NCBI GenBank assembly: GCA_951804985.1
Contig: OX638130.1
Location: 114,527,593-114,591,592, forward strand
From: Dryomyza anilis
Lineage: Eukaryota; Arthropoda; Insecta; Diptera; Dryomyzidae
Reading direction: 5' to 3'
DNA: 64,000 nt
The first letter of the stretch is position 1; each line of letters starts with the position of its first letter. The position numbers and the translations under genes are program-made. Shown here one piece after another: positions 50,590 through 61,891 of this stretch. A model generated the notes under the pieces. That model made no database searches. It saw nothing but the letters and a program-made list of their open reading frames with translations, and was not told the DNA's origin.

Positions 50590-50823
50590 ATTCGTTTACA
50601 AGACCGTTTTCGTAGCTAGAAAAGAGAATTTTTGCAGAATCATATTCAGGTAATGCTATCTACGTCACCGTTAATGGACAGTTTTGTTTCTTGGTAAGCA
50701 TTGATGCTTGGTTTAAAATTTTTCGTAAACAAATGCCCGAGTCTTTCAGATAGTTAAAAACAAAAAAATTAAATGGATTCTGAATTTTCAAAGATCACTT
50801 AACTTGAATAAACTTCAATCATG
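50590..50823 (-). mobile_element. Degraded partial copy of the CATGGTTGAAG element
   Basis: On the minus strand it reads from CATGATTGAAGTTTATTC through GTTAAGTGATCTTTGAAAAT to GGCATTTGTTTACGAAAAAT. This follows the left half of the element at 40763. The other end is not identifiable. Confidence 0.6.
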
Positions 50824-51712
50824 GTAATTTCCACGTTTCGACTGAATATTGTTATAAATCCACAGTTGACGGAGAAATACGGTTTTCAAATTAGAGTTTA
50901 GCGATCCAAATTTATTTAAATCATTTGAAAATTCGAATTATTACATTTATTTAAATTTTAATAACATAAACACGCTAGACTAAAATGCAAAAAGCTATCT
51001 ATGCGGCTATCGTTGTCCAGGGAAAGCAAATGCTATTTAAAAAGTTAACTATTAGGCTAAGTTTAGATACCCGAGATAGCTAACTCTTCATAGTAAACAA
51101 ATCGAGATAATTCTCTCATAGTGGTACGCTTGAACTTCATTTTTCAAAATTGATTTTCTTTTTTTTCCGTATTTTCGCTCCTTTTGTTCTGCTGAAAGGT
51201 GGCTGACGTCAGACCACAGACGATCGGAGACAGATATTGGAGCAACGTTGGAGAAAACACAAATTTACGAGAGCCAAAACTCAACCAAAAGACGTAGCTA
51301 TTTTATATAACCTTTCTGAGGACACTTTTAAATGTTAACAATATGCAGTTAACTTTTAAAGTTAGCCTAAAATTATTTTGTTTTGATATTTTTTGTGGTT
51401 GGGTGAAATTTTTGTATTACAGCATTATCAGACTCAAATAATCGATTTGTTCTTAAATCTAAGTTAGGTTATAATCGAAAAATATTAAATCTTTTAATCC
51501 TTATTTTAAATTATTATACTTTTTATAGATAAAAAAAGATAACACATCAGAGTTATTATAAAAAAATAATTAAGGTATTTAAGCGGGATTTTTTAAATTG
51601 CGTAACACGCTTAGGTACCTCGGAATGCTGAGATTTTTTGTGAGGTACTTAACCGGAGTTAACTGTACCTTTAAAAATAGCAAACAAAATTTTGAAATAA
51701 ACATATTTTATA

Positions 51713-51983
51713 TGGAGCGTCGGTAACTGAAGGTTAGTGCTTTGGACTGAGAGCCGAAAGGTCCCAGGTTCAAGCCTGGACTGGGGCTAACAACGTCATT
51801 TCATAGAAACAAGCTACGAGAGTAAAATATTGCCTATGAAATGCTCTCACCCACCGTTCGGATTCGGCATTAAACTGTAGGTTCCACCACTTTGAGTACA
51901 AATATAACACGCACAGCTGAACATGGTGAGAGAGCTCGGCCTAAGGTCTTCACAGGATTCTAGCGCCATACTATTATTATATT
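51713..51983 (+). mobile_element. tRNA-derived SINE, near full length
   Basis: The head GGAGCGTCGGTAACTGAAGG is followed by GTTAGTGCTTTGGACTGAGA, CCAGGTTCAAGCCTGG and the same body as 59594-59911 (CACCCACCGTTCGGATTCGG, CTGTAGGTTCCACCACTTTG). It ends in TATTATTATATT. It lies downstream of Rrp45. Confidence 0.9.
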
Positions 51984-52139
51984 TAGATGGCGCAAACATC
52001 TAAAATTTTTTTTTTAATAAGATACATATACCGCCTAATGCGTTGAATCGAATATATTTAATATTGATTTTTATTTTTTCAAATTACTTAAAAAATATAA
52101 ATAAAAATCACATTTTAAAACGAAATAAAAATGCATTGT

Positions 52140-54049
52140 TTACAGCACCATTTTCTCGTCCTCCTCGCTGTCACTACTGGCGTTAGTGGGTTCTGTAAAA
52201 ATAAAAATTTGAAATTGTTGATAAAAATACAGAGAACATGAAAGGACACACCAACAGATCGTTGCAAAAGTAAAAAAAAAACAATTTTTTAATATATATA
52301 AATATTGAAATTTAAATTATAAAAATTTAAATATTAAATTACAACAAATACTTTTTACAATATTAATCCATATAGACGACAAAACATTTAAAAAAATGTA
52401 TTTGGTTAGTTTTAGAACTACAACGACGATATCTTTGACAATTTAAATCAACCCATCTTAATCTAAAAAATATAACTTTCTTGCTTTATAGAAACTACTT
52501 ACTTTGCGCTTGCGTCTGACTGAGCGCACGCGGCGCTCCACGTTTCTGCTTGCTGATCGGCTGATTGGAGCGTGCATTCGCATGTTGCAGCGCACTCTCT
52601 ACCTGATGCGCCAAACCCCGATCATCATTATCATCGTCGTCGTCGTCATCGCCGGTAGCATTCTCCGAGTCCATATCGGCATCAGCATCAACCTCTTCAT
52701 CGTCATCATCCTCCTGAACCCATTTTATATTCGATTTCTGCGAATTCAGCACCGCTGTATGCGCACCTAATGTAATAACTGACATGAAATTATTAAAGTT
52801 GAGTTCAACAAAAGAAATTCAAATATTACCCTTTTCTTCGGAAGCATCCTCATCTTCATCATCGTCATTTGCATTCAATGTTGCTTCCGTTTGCATAGCC
52901 TGTCCTTGATACATATGCTGCAGACTAAAGTGACGCAGTTTTAGTGCCAAACGATCTTCTGCCAGCGCAGTGATTTTCTGCAGCCGCATGCATTCCGTAA
53001 AGCTGACGCATTGGCCAGCTTCACGTGCCGCAGCATCCGACACAAGCAACTGCTTGACGCGATCCACCATATGTTTGGCCTGTTTGGCGGCGCGTTTGGA
53101 AGACTGCAGCAAGAGCATGGGGCTGGTCAAGGTGCTGCCGCCCAGATTGAGGCAGCACAATTCGCGAAAAGAGTTGAGGCCGAAGATCATTTGCGATTCG
53201 GCGGTGCGTTCCTCCATGGCGGTGGGATCGGCGACAGCGATTTTGCTGGCAGACAGAGAAAAGTTAAGAATTGCAGAAATGTATAAAAATGTCGACTTTA
53301 ATCAAACAAATTGATTTTTTTTTCAAACTCACCCATCATCGAAAGTGCAATAGGTAACACACACCGGATAGTGATGCAGCACCATCGGTATGGGTTCCTT
53401 CTCCGCGGCCGTGTGTATTTTCACCTCATCCTTGTCGATACTCACATCGGGACGTTTGAAATGTGCCAGCGCGCAGAGTGTTGCAATCGAGCAGCAGTCT
53501 TTAAACAAGAATAAAAAATATAAATTTCTTTAAATTTTTGTCCATTTCATACCTATCAAGTTGCCCTCATGGTTGAGCACATTCAAATCGACACGCAGTA
53601 TCCAAACGCGATCCTCTGCCGTCACACAAAGCGATTCCAGATCCACACAACGCGAATCCTTGAATGTGCGCTCAAGCGTACGATTGATCTGCACCGTCAA
53701 ATCAGAGTTACGACCCGCCTCAAAGTGCTGCGCCGCCATAGGTCCCATCTCGACGTTTATGTACAACATACCCTCGTTGGGACGTGTTGCCTTGGGTAGC
53801 CCCAACTCGCAGGAAACCTGTGCCAATACCTTGGTCTCGCCAATCGCAACATGAACGCTACCCCAATCGGCACCAAAGTTGATTTTCATCGGACGGAATT
53901 CGTCGTTCTTGCGTCCATCGAGGCGCTGATTGTACAGATTTAAAATAGTTAGGGTTTTGAAACATAGTACATATGAATCTTACCTGGTTCTGTTTTATGG
54001 ATTGTGTGATAAAGTTTCGCTCACATACAGAGAGCGGTGTTTCTTTCAT
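52140..54049 (-). CDS. Rrp45: Exosome complex component RRP45 (EXOSC9/PM-Scl-75 homologue; 6 exons)
   Basis: Coding exons in transcript order are 54049-53984, 53925-53553, 53498-53333, 53245-52830, 52766-52503 and 52192-52140. The reading frame joins cleanly at every GT/AG junction, giving 445 residues (human EXOSC9 is about 440). Rrp45 is one of six RNase PH-fold subunits that form the ring of the RNA exosome, which processes and degrades RNA from the 3' end in nucleus and cytoplasm. The start MKETPLSVCERNFI matches the family almost exactly. RNase PH domain landmarks are RLDGR near residue 23, VLAQVSCELGLPK, GRNSDL, ESLCV and VDLNVLNHEGN. HFKRPDVSIDKDEV and LHHYPVCVTY form the second half. 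The C-terminal tail is highly acidic (runs of D/E near residues 325-400), then has a basic KQKRGAPR patch and a final SSDSEEDEKMVL. That ending resembles the SDSEEEEMIIL motif of the human protein. In this family the PH fold is structural and not catalytic. Confidence 0.96.
52193..52502 (-). other. Rrp45 intron 5 with a MITE end fragment
   Basis: At 310 bp this is by far the longest Rrp45 intron; the other four are 54-87 bp. It contains about 52 bp of one terminus of the TATCGTCGTT MITE family (52380-52431, ending CTACAACGACGATA). The extra length is therefore partly transposon-derived. Confidence 0.8.
52380..52431 (-). mobile_element. TATCGTCGTT MITE terminal fragment in Rrp45 intron 5
   Basis: Only one end remains: AAAAATGTATTTGGTTAGTT followed by TTAGAACTACAACGACGA and TA. 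No opposite terminus is present nearby. Confidence 0.75.
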
Positions 54050-54250
54050 TATGGTTTATTTATATTTTTATGGTTTTACACTTTATTATTTATAAAATCA
54101 GTTTGATTAAACAATTTGATTGAATGCTTTGACGATTTGAGAAGTGTGGTTATGTTTTTATTTTGTTTACTTCACGTGAAATGTCAAAAACTGAACGTTC
54201 GAGACTCGTTCGATATGCGAGCTACGTTTAATAAATACACAGTAAATATT
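54050..54250 (-). promoter_or_regulatory. Rrp45 5' leader and presumed promoter
   Basis: This is the AT-rich sequence upstream of the Rrp45 ATG. The stretch 54160-54230 (TTCACGTGAAATGTC, AACGTTCGAGACTCGTTCGA) is more GC-balanced and includes a CACGTG E-box palindrome and imperfect CGAACGTTCG-type symmetry. A transcription start cannot be fixed from sequence. Confidence 0.3.
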
Positions 54251-54559
54251 GAATTATTTTAAAAATTTATTCAATTTTGTATATATTCAATATATTCTTA
54301 GAATAGAAGGTGAACACAGAAATGATTGATTTGGCATTATATGGCTGCAATAAGCATTTCAAAATAGGGCAGAGCGGAACTATGTAGTCTATGGTTAAAA
54401 TTATCAATAATAATTTTTTTTTTTTTATTTTATTTATTTTAAGTATTAGTTTCATTTTTTTTGTAATACAAAATATCAAAAATTTATAATAAATTTTTAC
54501 CAAAAGTTCAACTTATCACAAAAATGTGTGTGTATGTGTATTTTCTCTACGAATTTATA

Positions 54560-55465
54560 ATTAACTAAAAAATAAAAAATCAAATTGAATTTTAAATTTC
54601 CACTAAAATTTAATTTTAATTATTTTTTCATAAACGAAAATTTTTCCTGAAAATTTAATTTCCACTAAAATTTAAATTTTTCACTAGAAATTCTATTTGT
54701 CACTAAAAATTTAAATTTGTACTATAAATTCAATTTTCAATTCAAAAATTGAATTTTCACTCCAAATTCAATTTTTCACTAAAAATAAAATTTTAACTCC
54801 AAATTCAATTTTTCACCTAAAATTTAATTTTTAACAAAAAAAAATAATAATATTTTAACTAAATTTAATTTTTAACAAAAAAAAAAAAATAATAATAATA
54901 TTTTAACTAAATTCAATTTTTCACTAAAAATTAAAATTTTCACTAAACTCAATATGTTCACTTCAAAAATCAAATTTTCACTAAGAATTCAAATTTTGAC
55001 TTAAAATTCAATTATTCACTAAAAATCAAATTATTCACTAAAAATTAAAATGTTCACTAATAATTCAATTGTTCACTAAAAATTTAATTTTTCTCTGAAT
55101 GTTTAATTTTTTGCTAAAAATTAAATGATTCACAAAAGATTAAATTTGTCATTAAATATTAAATTTTTCAAAAAAAAAAATGTTTTTTTCATTGAATATT
55201 TAATTTATCACTATTAATTCTATTTTACTTAAAATTACATTTTACACTAAAAATTTAATTTTTCACTATTAATGAAATGTGCCACTTAAAATTCAAATTT
55301 TCAGTAAAAATTATTTTATCTTTTTAATTCTATTATTCACTAAATTTTTTGGTTTACTGAAAGTAAATTGAAAAAAAAATCAATTTCAGTTTTTCATACA
55401 ATTTTAATTTTTACTCAAAATTCAATTTATCACTCAATATTCACTTCAAATTAAATATTTCTCTA
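54560..55465 (-). repeat. Second inverted, degenerate block of the 19-bp satellite
   Basis: About 900 bp consist of irregular TTCACTAAAAATTCAATTT-like units with many indels. The unit matches the main array complement. It lies upstream of Rrp45. Confidence 0.8.
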
Positions 55466-55469
55466 AAAA

Positions 55470-55575
55470 TCTGGGACCGTAAAGAAACGGGTTCGGAACC
55501 GGAACATGAACCGGAATCGTTTCAGAACCGGAATCGGAAATTTGGTTTCAATATGTTTTATGACTTCGAAAATGA
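55470..55575 (+). mobile_element. Fragment of the CAGGGACCG hAT-like family
   Basis: TCTGGGACCGTAAAGAAACG is followed by TTCGGAACCGGAACATGAAC and CAGAACCGGAATCGG, matching the start of the elements at 35348. It is truncated on the right and sits directly after the 54.6-55.4 kb satellite block. Confidence 0.5.
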
Positions 55576-56417
55576 GCCAAATCGGTCAACAACCACGTTC
55601 ACCTCCCAAACAAATTACTTTTATATACATTTTTAGGAACCAATCACTCAAAATAAAATCTGCTTAAAATACACGAAATCGTTTGTGAGTACCACAAAAT
55701 TTGTGAAATTTATTAACGAAATATTTCGTAAAATACACGAAAGATTTATTTATTGTTTATTTTACGAAACTATTCGTAGATTTTATAGTACATAATACGA
55801 ACTTTTGACGATATCATTCGTACATTTTATGAAACATATGAAACATTTTACGAACCTTTCATAAAATACACGAATACTTTGATTAAAAAAAAACTGACGA
55901 TTCATTCATGAAAATATGAAATATTATGAAATTTTGATACTTTTGCACTTTACACACAAACAGAACACCTTTCAGTCTGTTCGTATTTTATATATTTCGA
56001 AGATATCAATTATAATAAAATGGAGACTCAAAGTTACTATTTGACGCAACGGATTTCTGTTTTTACTAATTATTCGTAAAAAATAGGAATGTTTTGTAAA
56101 ATTCTACATATAGCCTCAAAATTTACGAAAGTTTTATAATTTATTCGTAAAAAGTAAATATGTTATTCTATCATAAAAAAAATTAATAGAAAATAATATA
56201 ACGAAAGTTTCGTCATTTAAAAGAAATATTCGTAATTTTGTTGTTGTTTTAATTTTATGATTAATTATTCGTAATATATACCAATCGTTTTTAATGAAAT
56301 GATAGGGTTTTCGTTAAAAATCCAAACAAAACTATTTAAAACAATATTGCTATTCCAGTCGTTTATCGAAATAATTTGTTCAGACACAATTTTAAATCCA
56401 TTTATTTATATTTCCTA

Positions 56418-56637
56418 CACCCAGAAAAAAATACTGTATAAATATTAGTTTTTTACTATTAAAAATAGTCAATAGGCTAAATTATTATTTTAATATGAAA
56501 ATACCATTAAATAATTGAAAATACTATGACATTGCCATTGCGTTTATATGAAAAAAATTATTTTTTGTATACTATTAAATCAATAATTGTCCTATTAACC
56601 AATTTTAATGGGATTTGAGGGAATTTTTTTCTGGGTG
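56418..56637 (+). mobile_element. CACCCAGAAAAAAAT MITE, complete (220 bp)
   Basis: Inverted ends CACCCAGAAAAAAAT / TTTTTTTCTGGGTG are flanked by TA on both sides. The interior contains CAATAATTGTCCTATTAACC and AATTTTAATGGGATTTGAGG, shared with the copies at 57581 and 58248. Confidence 0.9.
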
Positions 56638-57082
56638 TACTAAACTAGGTTGTACCAAACTCATTGAAGAAAATACCATGATCCATATAGAAATATTTTT
56701 ATAACACGGCATGTGGTCAGATCAGAAAATCGAATTAAATTTTGTTTGTTCAAAACATGTTCTGCTGGTTCATATGTTAAACATTTTTCATTGACGCAGA
56801 TAGTAACAACAAATTGAAAAAAAAGAAAAACGACTATAGAGAAAGGATAGAAAAGAATATAAATTGCGCAGAAAAATACATTTTTATGCACTATAATTAG
56901 CTGCTATGCATTAAAATATAGACTAAGATATACGAATAGATACATGAGTATTAGAAAATGTTTCTTATATTTTTTATACATTGATATGAAATAAGAAATA
57001 TTTTGCACAAAATACAAATGGACTAGGTTTTCCATATAGACGATTCATTAAATTGAAATACATTAATACATTTTTTTAAAAC

Positions 57083-57224
57083 ATTGGCGCATATTGACAG
57101 ACAATTTAAAGTCAATTTTAAAATTAAAATCAGCTTTTTTGATAATTTTCACATAGAATAAAATGTCAAAAAGCTGATGTTAATTTTAAAGTCAACTTTC
57201 CTTGTCTATAAATACGCGCCAATA
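57083..57224. mobile_element. Short foldback MITE with ATTGGCGC ends (142 bp)
   Basis: ATTGGCGCATATTGACAGAC and AAAATTAAAATCAGCTTTTT at the left pair with AAAAAGCTGATGTTAATTTT and TACGCGCCAAT at the right. Almost the entire element is one hairpin. The left-arm pattern recurs at about 34538-34640 (TTGGCGTATAATCAAGGACC, AAAATTAGAATGCACGG), a degraded relative. Confidence 0.8.
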
Positions 57225-57580
57225 TTTTGAAGTTTATTGATTAATATTTTAAAACATAGATGATAAATTTCAAAGGTTAAATTCCGATACGATTGATTAA
57301 TATATTTTCATCATTTTATAGAAATACTATGGGTCTTATAGATTATAAATTGTGAGAAATATGGAAATCTTTCAGCATTCGAACGATTTCGATATTTCGA
57401 TCAAATTTGTTTTTTTTTTTTTTGTATAATACGATTTCTTCAATAAAGAAATAACAAATTTGAATTGATTTCAGTATGTTGTTAAATATTTGAATTTTGA
57501 TTGGAAGAAAATTCCACCATAAAATTAATAGTTTTTATTATTAAAATTAGTCAATAGGATATTTGTCCGATTAACTATTA

Positions 57581-57800
57581 CACCCAGAAAAAAATTACCT
57601 TAAATCCCATTAAAATTGGTCAATAGGACAATTATTGATTTAATAGTATACAAAAAATAAATCTTTTCGTATAAACTCAATAACAAAGTCATGGTATTTT
57701 GTAGTATTTCATGGTATTTTCCGTTTAAAATAATAATTTATCCTATTGACTATTTTGAATAGTAAAAAACTATTATTTATATAGTATTTTTTTCTGGATG
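57581..57800 (-). mobile_element. CACCCAGAAAAAAAT MITE, complete (220 bp), nested
   Basis: It lies in reverse orientation inside an older relative of the same family. The paralogous segment at about 59171-59184 shows the empty site (AACTATTAACTCAATCGG), so TA was duplicated on insertion. Confidence 0.93.
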
Positions 57801-57964
57801 TAACTCAATCGGTGAATCCTAATAAATACAACAAAATACTTTAAAATTTATTTGAGTTTGTAAGAAAATATTTATTATTTGTATAGTATTAAATCAATAA
57901 TTGTCCTATTGACATATGTTAATGGGATTTTATGATATTTTTTTTCTGAGTGTATATGAACACA

Positions 57965-57967
<3 letters not shown>

Positions 57968-58047
<80 letters not shown>
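57968..58047. repeat. (AT)n microsatellite, left tandem copy
   Basis: This is an AT run of about 80 bp, orthologous in position to the longer run in the right copy. Confidence 0.95.
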
Positions 58048-58051
<4 letters not shown>

Positions 58052-58247
58052 TCCAGTAAACTCTTTCTCAAACAAACACTAAAGTGTTGGCAAACTCGTT
58101 ATTAGGAAATAATCGTAATGTTTAGCTCAAATGATAAACAATCGTACTATTTATTGTAAATATTTGAATGTTCAAAAATGTTTCATTAGTACTTCATAGT
58201 AGAAATTAATTGTTCATCTCATATGTATGCACTTTATTAGGTAAACA

Positions 58248-58465
58248 CACTCAGAAAAAATACTATATAAATAATAGTTTTTTACTATTAAAAATTGTCA
58301 ATAGGATAATTTATTATTTTAATCGGAAAATACCATTAAATACTACAAAATACCATGACATTTCCATTGAGTTTATATGGAAATATTTATTTTTTGTATA
58401 TTATTAAATCAATAATTGTCCCATTGACCAATTTTAATGGGATTTGAGAGATTTTTTTCTGGGTG
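58248..58465 (+). mobile_element. CACTCAGAAAAAAT MITE (218 bp) in the left tandem copy
   Basis: The ends are CACTCAGAAAAAATACTA and TTTTTTTCTGGGTG. The right tandem copy lacks it at about 59970, where GTAAACACTTCACAAAT is continuous. The flanking duplication reads CA, not TA. Confidence 0.9.
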
Positions 58466-59341
58466 CACTTTACAAATTTGGAGCAAAATTTGTAAAGTGT
58501 TTACTTCAAATATCAGTAGTATTTACCACCAATATGTATAGTGTTCCCCACAAATATTTAAAGTATTTCCCTCAAATATTTGCAGTGTTTCCCACAAGTG
58601 TTTGCCATAAATATTTGTAGTGTTTACCATGAATATTTGTAGTATATACTAAATATTTATAAAAGTAAATTTTTAAATTAAAAAATATTTATAGCTCATT
58701 GTTTTATATGTGTTGAAAATGATTGAATTCCTATCATTTTTGCCTCATTACAGATTATAAAATATATCGTTTCGATATCTATTGGTAACTTTTACTTATA
58801 CAACGACGATATCATTTTAAAAATATTTCTCAAATTATTCTAAATTTTATTTATTAAAATATAGATGATAAATTTCAAAGGTTAAATTCAAATACGATAG
58901 ATTAATATATTTTCATCATTTTATAGAAGTACTATGGGTCTTATAGATTATAAATTGTGAGAAATATGGAAATCTTTCAGCATTCGAACGATTTCGATAT
59001 TTCGATCAAATTTGTTTTTTTTTTTGTATAATACGATTTCTTCAATAAAGAAATAACAAATTTGAATTGATTTCAGTATGTTGTTAAATATTTGAATTTT
59101 GATTGGAAGAAAATTCCACCATAAAATTTATAGTTTTTATTATTAAAATTAGTCAATAGGATATTCTACGATTAACTATTAACTCAATCGGTGAATCCTA
59201 ATAAATACAACAAAATACTATAAAATTTATTTGAGTTTGTAAGAAAATATTTATTATTTGTATACTATTAAATCAATAATTGTCCTATTGACATATGTTA
59301 ATGGGATTTTATGAGATTTTTATTTCTGAGTGTATATGAAC

Positions 59342-59446
<105 letters not shown>

Positions 59447-59593
59447 TCCAGTAAACTCTTTCTCAAACAAACACTAAAGTGTTGGCAAACTCAATATTAG
59501 GAAATAATAGTAATGTTTAGCTCAAATGATAAACAATCGTACTATTTATTGTAAATATTTGAATGTTCAAAAATGTTTCATTAGTGCTTCATA

Positions 59594-59911
59594 ATAATAT
59601 AATAATATAATAGTTTAGCGCTACAGTCCTGTATAGAACTTCGGCCGAGCTCTTTCACCATTTTGAGCTGTGTGTGTTATATTTGTACTCAAAGTGGTGG
59701 GACCTACAGTTTATTGCCGAATCCGAACGGCGGGTGAGAGCTTTTTCATAGGCAATGGTTTTACTCTCGTAGGTTTGCCATTTACTGACGAGAGGTAGCG
59801 CGGTATAGAAAAATGTTTCTATGAAAAGATGTTGTTAGCCCCAGTCCAGGCTTGAACCGGGGACTTTTCGGCTCGCAGTCCAACGCACTAACCACTGAGC
59901 TACCGCGGCTA
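59594..59911 (-). mobile_element. tRNA-derived SINE, full length (318 bp)
   Basis: On the minus strand the head reads GTAGCCGCGGTAGCTCAGTG, then GTTAGTGCGTTGGACTGCGA and GGTTCAAGCC. It has clear A-box and B-box promoter motifs and a partial tRNA fold. The body ends in an ATT/TAT-type simple tail. CTTCATA at 59587-59593 and 59912-59918 is the target duplication, confirmed by the empty site in the left tandem copy. Confidence 0.93.
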
Positions 59912-60779
59912 CTTCATAGTAGAAATTAATTATTCATCTCATATGTATGCACTTTATTAGGTAAACACTTCACAAATTTGGGCAAAATTTGTAAAGTGTT
60001 TACTTCAAATATCAGTAGTATTTACCACAAATATGTGTAGTGTTTCCCACAAATATTTAAAGTATTTCCCTCAAATATTTGCAGTGTTTCCCACAAATAT
60101 TTGAAGTGTTGGCTAGTATTTTCAAAAATGTCTATAAATATTTGTAGTGTTTACAATGATTATTTGCAGTATATAATAAATATTTATAATATATTTATAA
60201 TAAATATTTATAGCTCATTGTTTTATATGTGTTGAAAATGATCGAATTCCTATCATTTTTGCCTCATTACAGATTATAAAATATATTGTTTCGATATCTA
60301 TTGGTAATTTTTACTTATACAACGACGATATCATTTTAAAAATATTTCTCAAATTATTCTAAATTTTATTTATTAAATTGAGCAATATAAAAAAAACATA
60401 TTGTGTTATATATATATATTTTTGCAGACAAAATATTTAAAAATATAGTGAAAAGAATCGTGATTTTTTTTAAATATTTAAAAATAGCTGCCAAACAGAA
60501 TTAGAAACTGTTAACGTATTTTTTCATTGTTGACGGTTTTTCTTTTTTTAGCATTTAAATTGTTTTTGAGTTATATTTATTTAATTGCTTTACAATGCTC
60601 TACAAATGAAAAAAAAAATGCAGTTGATCCGCATCAAAACATTTTCAAATGTAAACAATTTCTGATTTTTTTTGTTTTAGCTATCAGTTAAAAATTTTCC
60701 ATTAAACACCTATAGCTTTTCCATGCAACTTTGCATATTTTCAAAATAAATTCTGTTATATAAATAGTTGAATTTAATA

Positions 60780-61140
60780 CATAATCATTAACATCAGCAT
60801 CATCGCGATATTCAGCACTACGCATGTCTATGCCTCCCACACGTTGACGAAAATACTACAAATTGCATTTCGGTTCAATCTATTCTCGCTGTATCTGTTC
60901 CGAAGTATTTTCAAAATTCTGGTATTTCTTGAATTCTCATCTGAGAACAAATAAGTTTCCAGTTCTTGCTTTATATACGAATTACCGCTCGATGTGCACA
61001 TTCGGCCCAAAACAAACGAAGCACACCACACAACACCGAACGAGACGAACGAACATCGAAATCATCGATACCACCATCACAGACCAACACAAACATGGCA
61101 GTGAATCCAATACACCCAACAAATTGTCCCAACATTAATT
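60780..61140 (+). promoter_or_regulatory. Possible promoter and 5' leader of a plus-strand gene
   Basis: Base composition becomes balanced in this stretch. TTTATATACG near 60969 could serve as a TATA box. It is followed by a CA/GA-rich leader-like run (CACAACACCGAACGAGACGA). Next comes ACAAACATGG at about 61091, a good start context opening MAVNPIHPTNCPNINS. That frame closes after 39 codons, so it would have to be a short peptide or a first exon. No protein family is recognised. Confidence 0.25.
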
Positions 61141-61891
61141 CCACCTACATAATTCCGAAAATAGTTTTTATGCCAAAAATTTGTGTTTTCGATTTGGGAA
61201 AATATGTATTATGAAAGCATCGCACAAATCTGCTGAATGTAAGACGATTTGGTAACATAGATGTATGCACAGCTCTTATGTAGATTTGAAGCAAAAATAT
61301 ATATATATCACACTATATATCGTATATGCATGGATAGACCATAATAGCCTCAGAGTTTAGAATGGAATTGCATCGATGACGCGTATTAAATACAGATTTA
61401 TTTAACACCCTGCATGTAGGCGATTTTTTCTTGATGCTCTGTATTCCATAGAAAATGATATTGTATAGATTGGTATATGGTCTATTAACCGATAGCACAC
61501 GTTGCCAACTTTTAAGTTTATCGAATACTACAACAAATTGTGTTCCCTGGAATAACTCCACAAATAAATATTTGTTTGAAATCATATCTCATTTGAATTT
61601 CGAAAGAAATACCTAGTATATTTTATTAGTATCATTAAATCGTCATTGATTTTCGAAATGATAAATATTGTGAATAAAAATAAAATTCTTATTTATCATT
61701 ATTGCATGCAACAATAAAGTTTTTGAGTACTTAGGTGCTGGATCCATACTTATATCAAATTTTTATTCCAACAGTACATGTAGGGTTAAGTGGTATTTTC
61801 CAACATACGAAGGAGACATTATAAACTTCTTAATCAATATCAATAAACTGTTGTTCATTGCTGAAGCACACGTTATCAATTTTTCAGTTTA

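Larger units (their letters stand above)
57231..58857. repeat. Left copy of a >1 kb tandem duplication
   Basis: The sequence from ATAGATGATAAATTTCAAAG onward matches 58858-60378 almost base for base. It includes the long (AT)n run (57968-58047) and the block of degenerate AAATATTTGTAGTGTTTACC repeats. It carries two MITE insertions absent from the right copy. Confidence 0.92.

Noticed and set aside
51713..51790. tRNA gene on the plus strand
   Set aside because: It is the same SINE head with further mismatches in the acceptor and D stems.
59830..59911. tRNA gene on the minus strand
   Set aside because: The tRNA-like sequence is the head of a SINE, continuous with its body and within the SINE's target duplication. 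The stems are imperfect.
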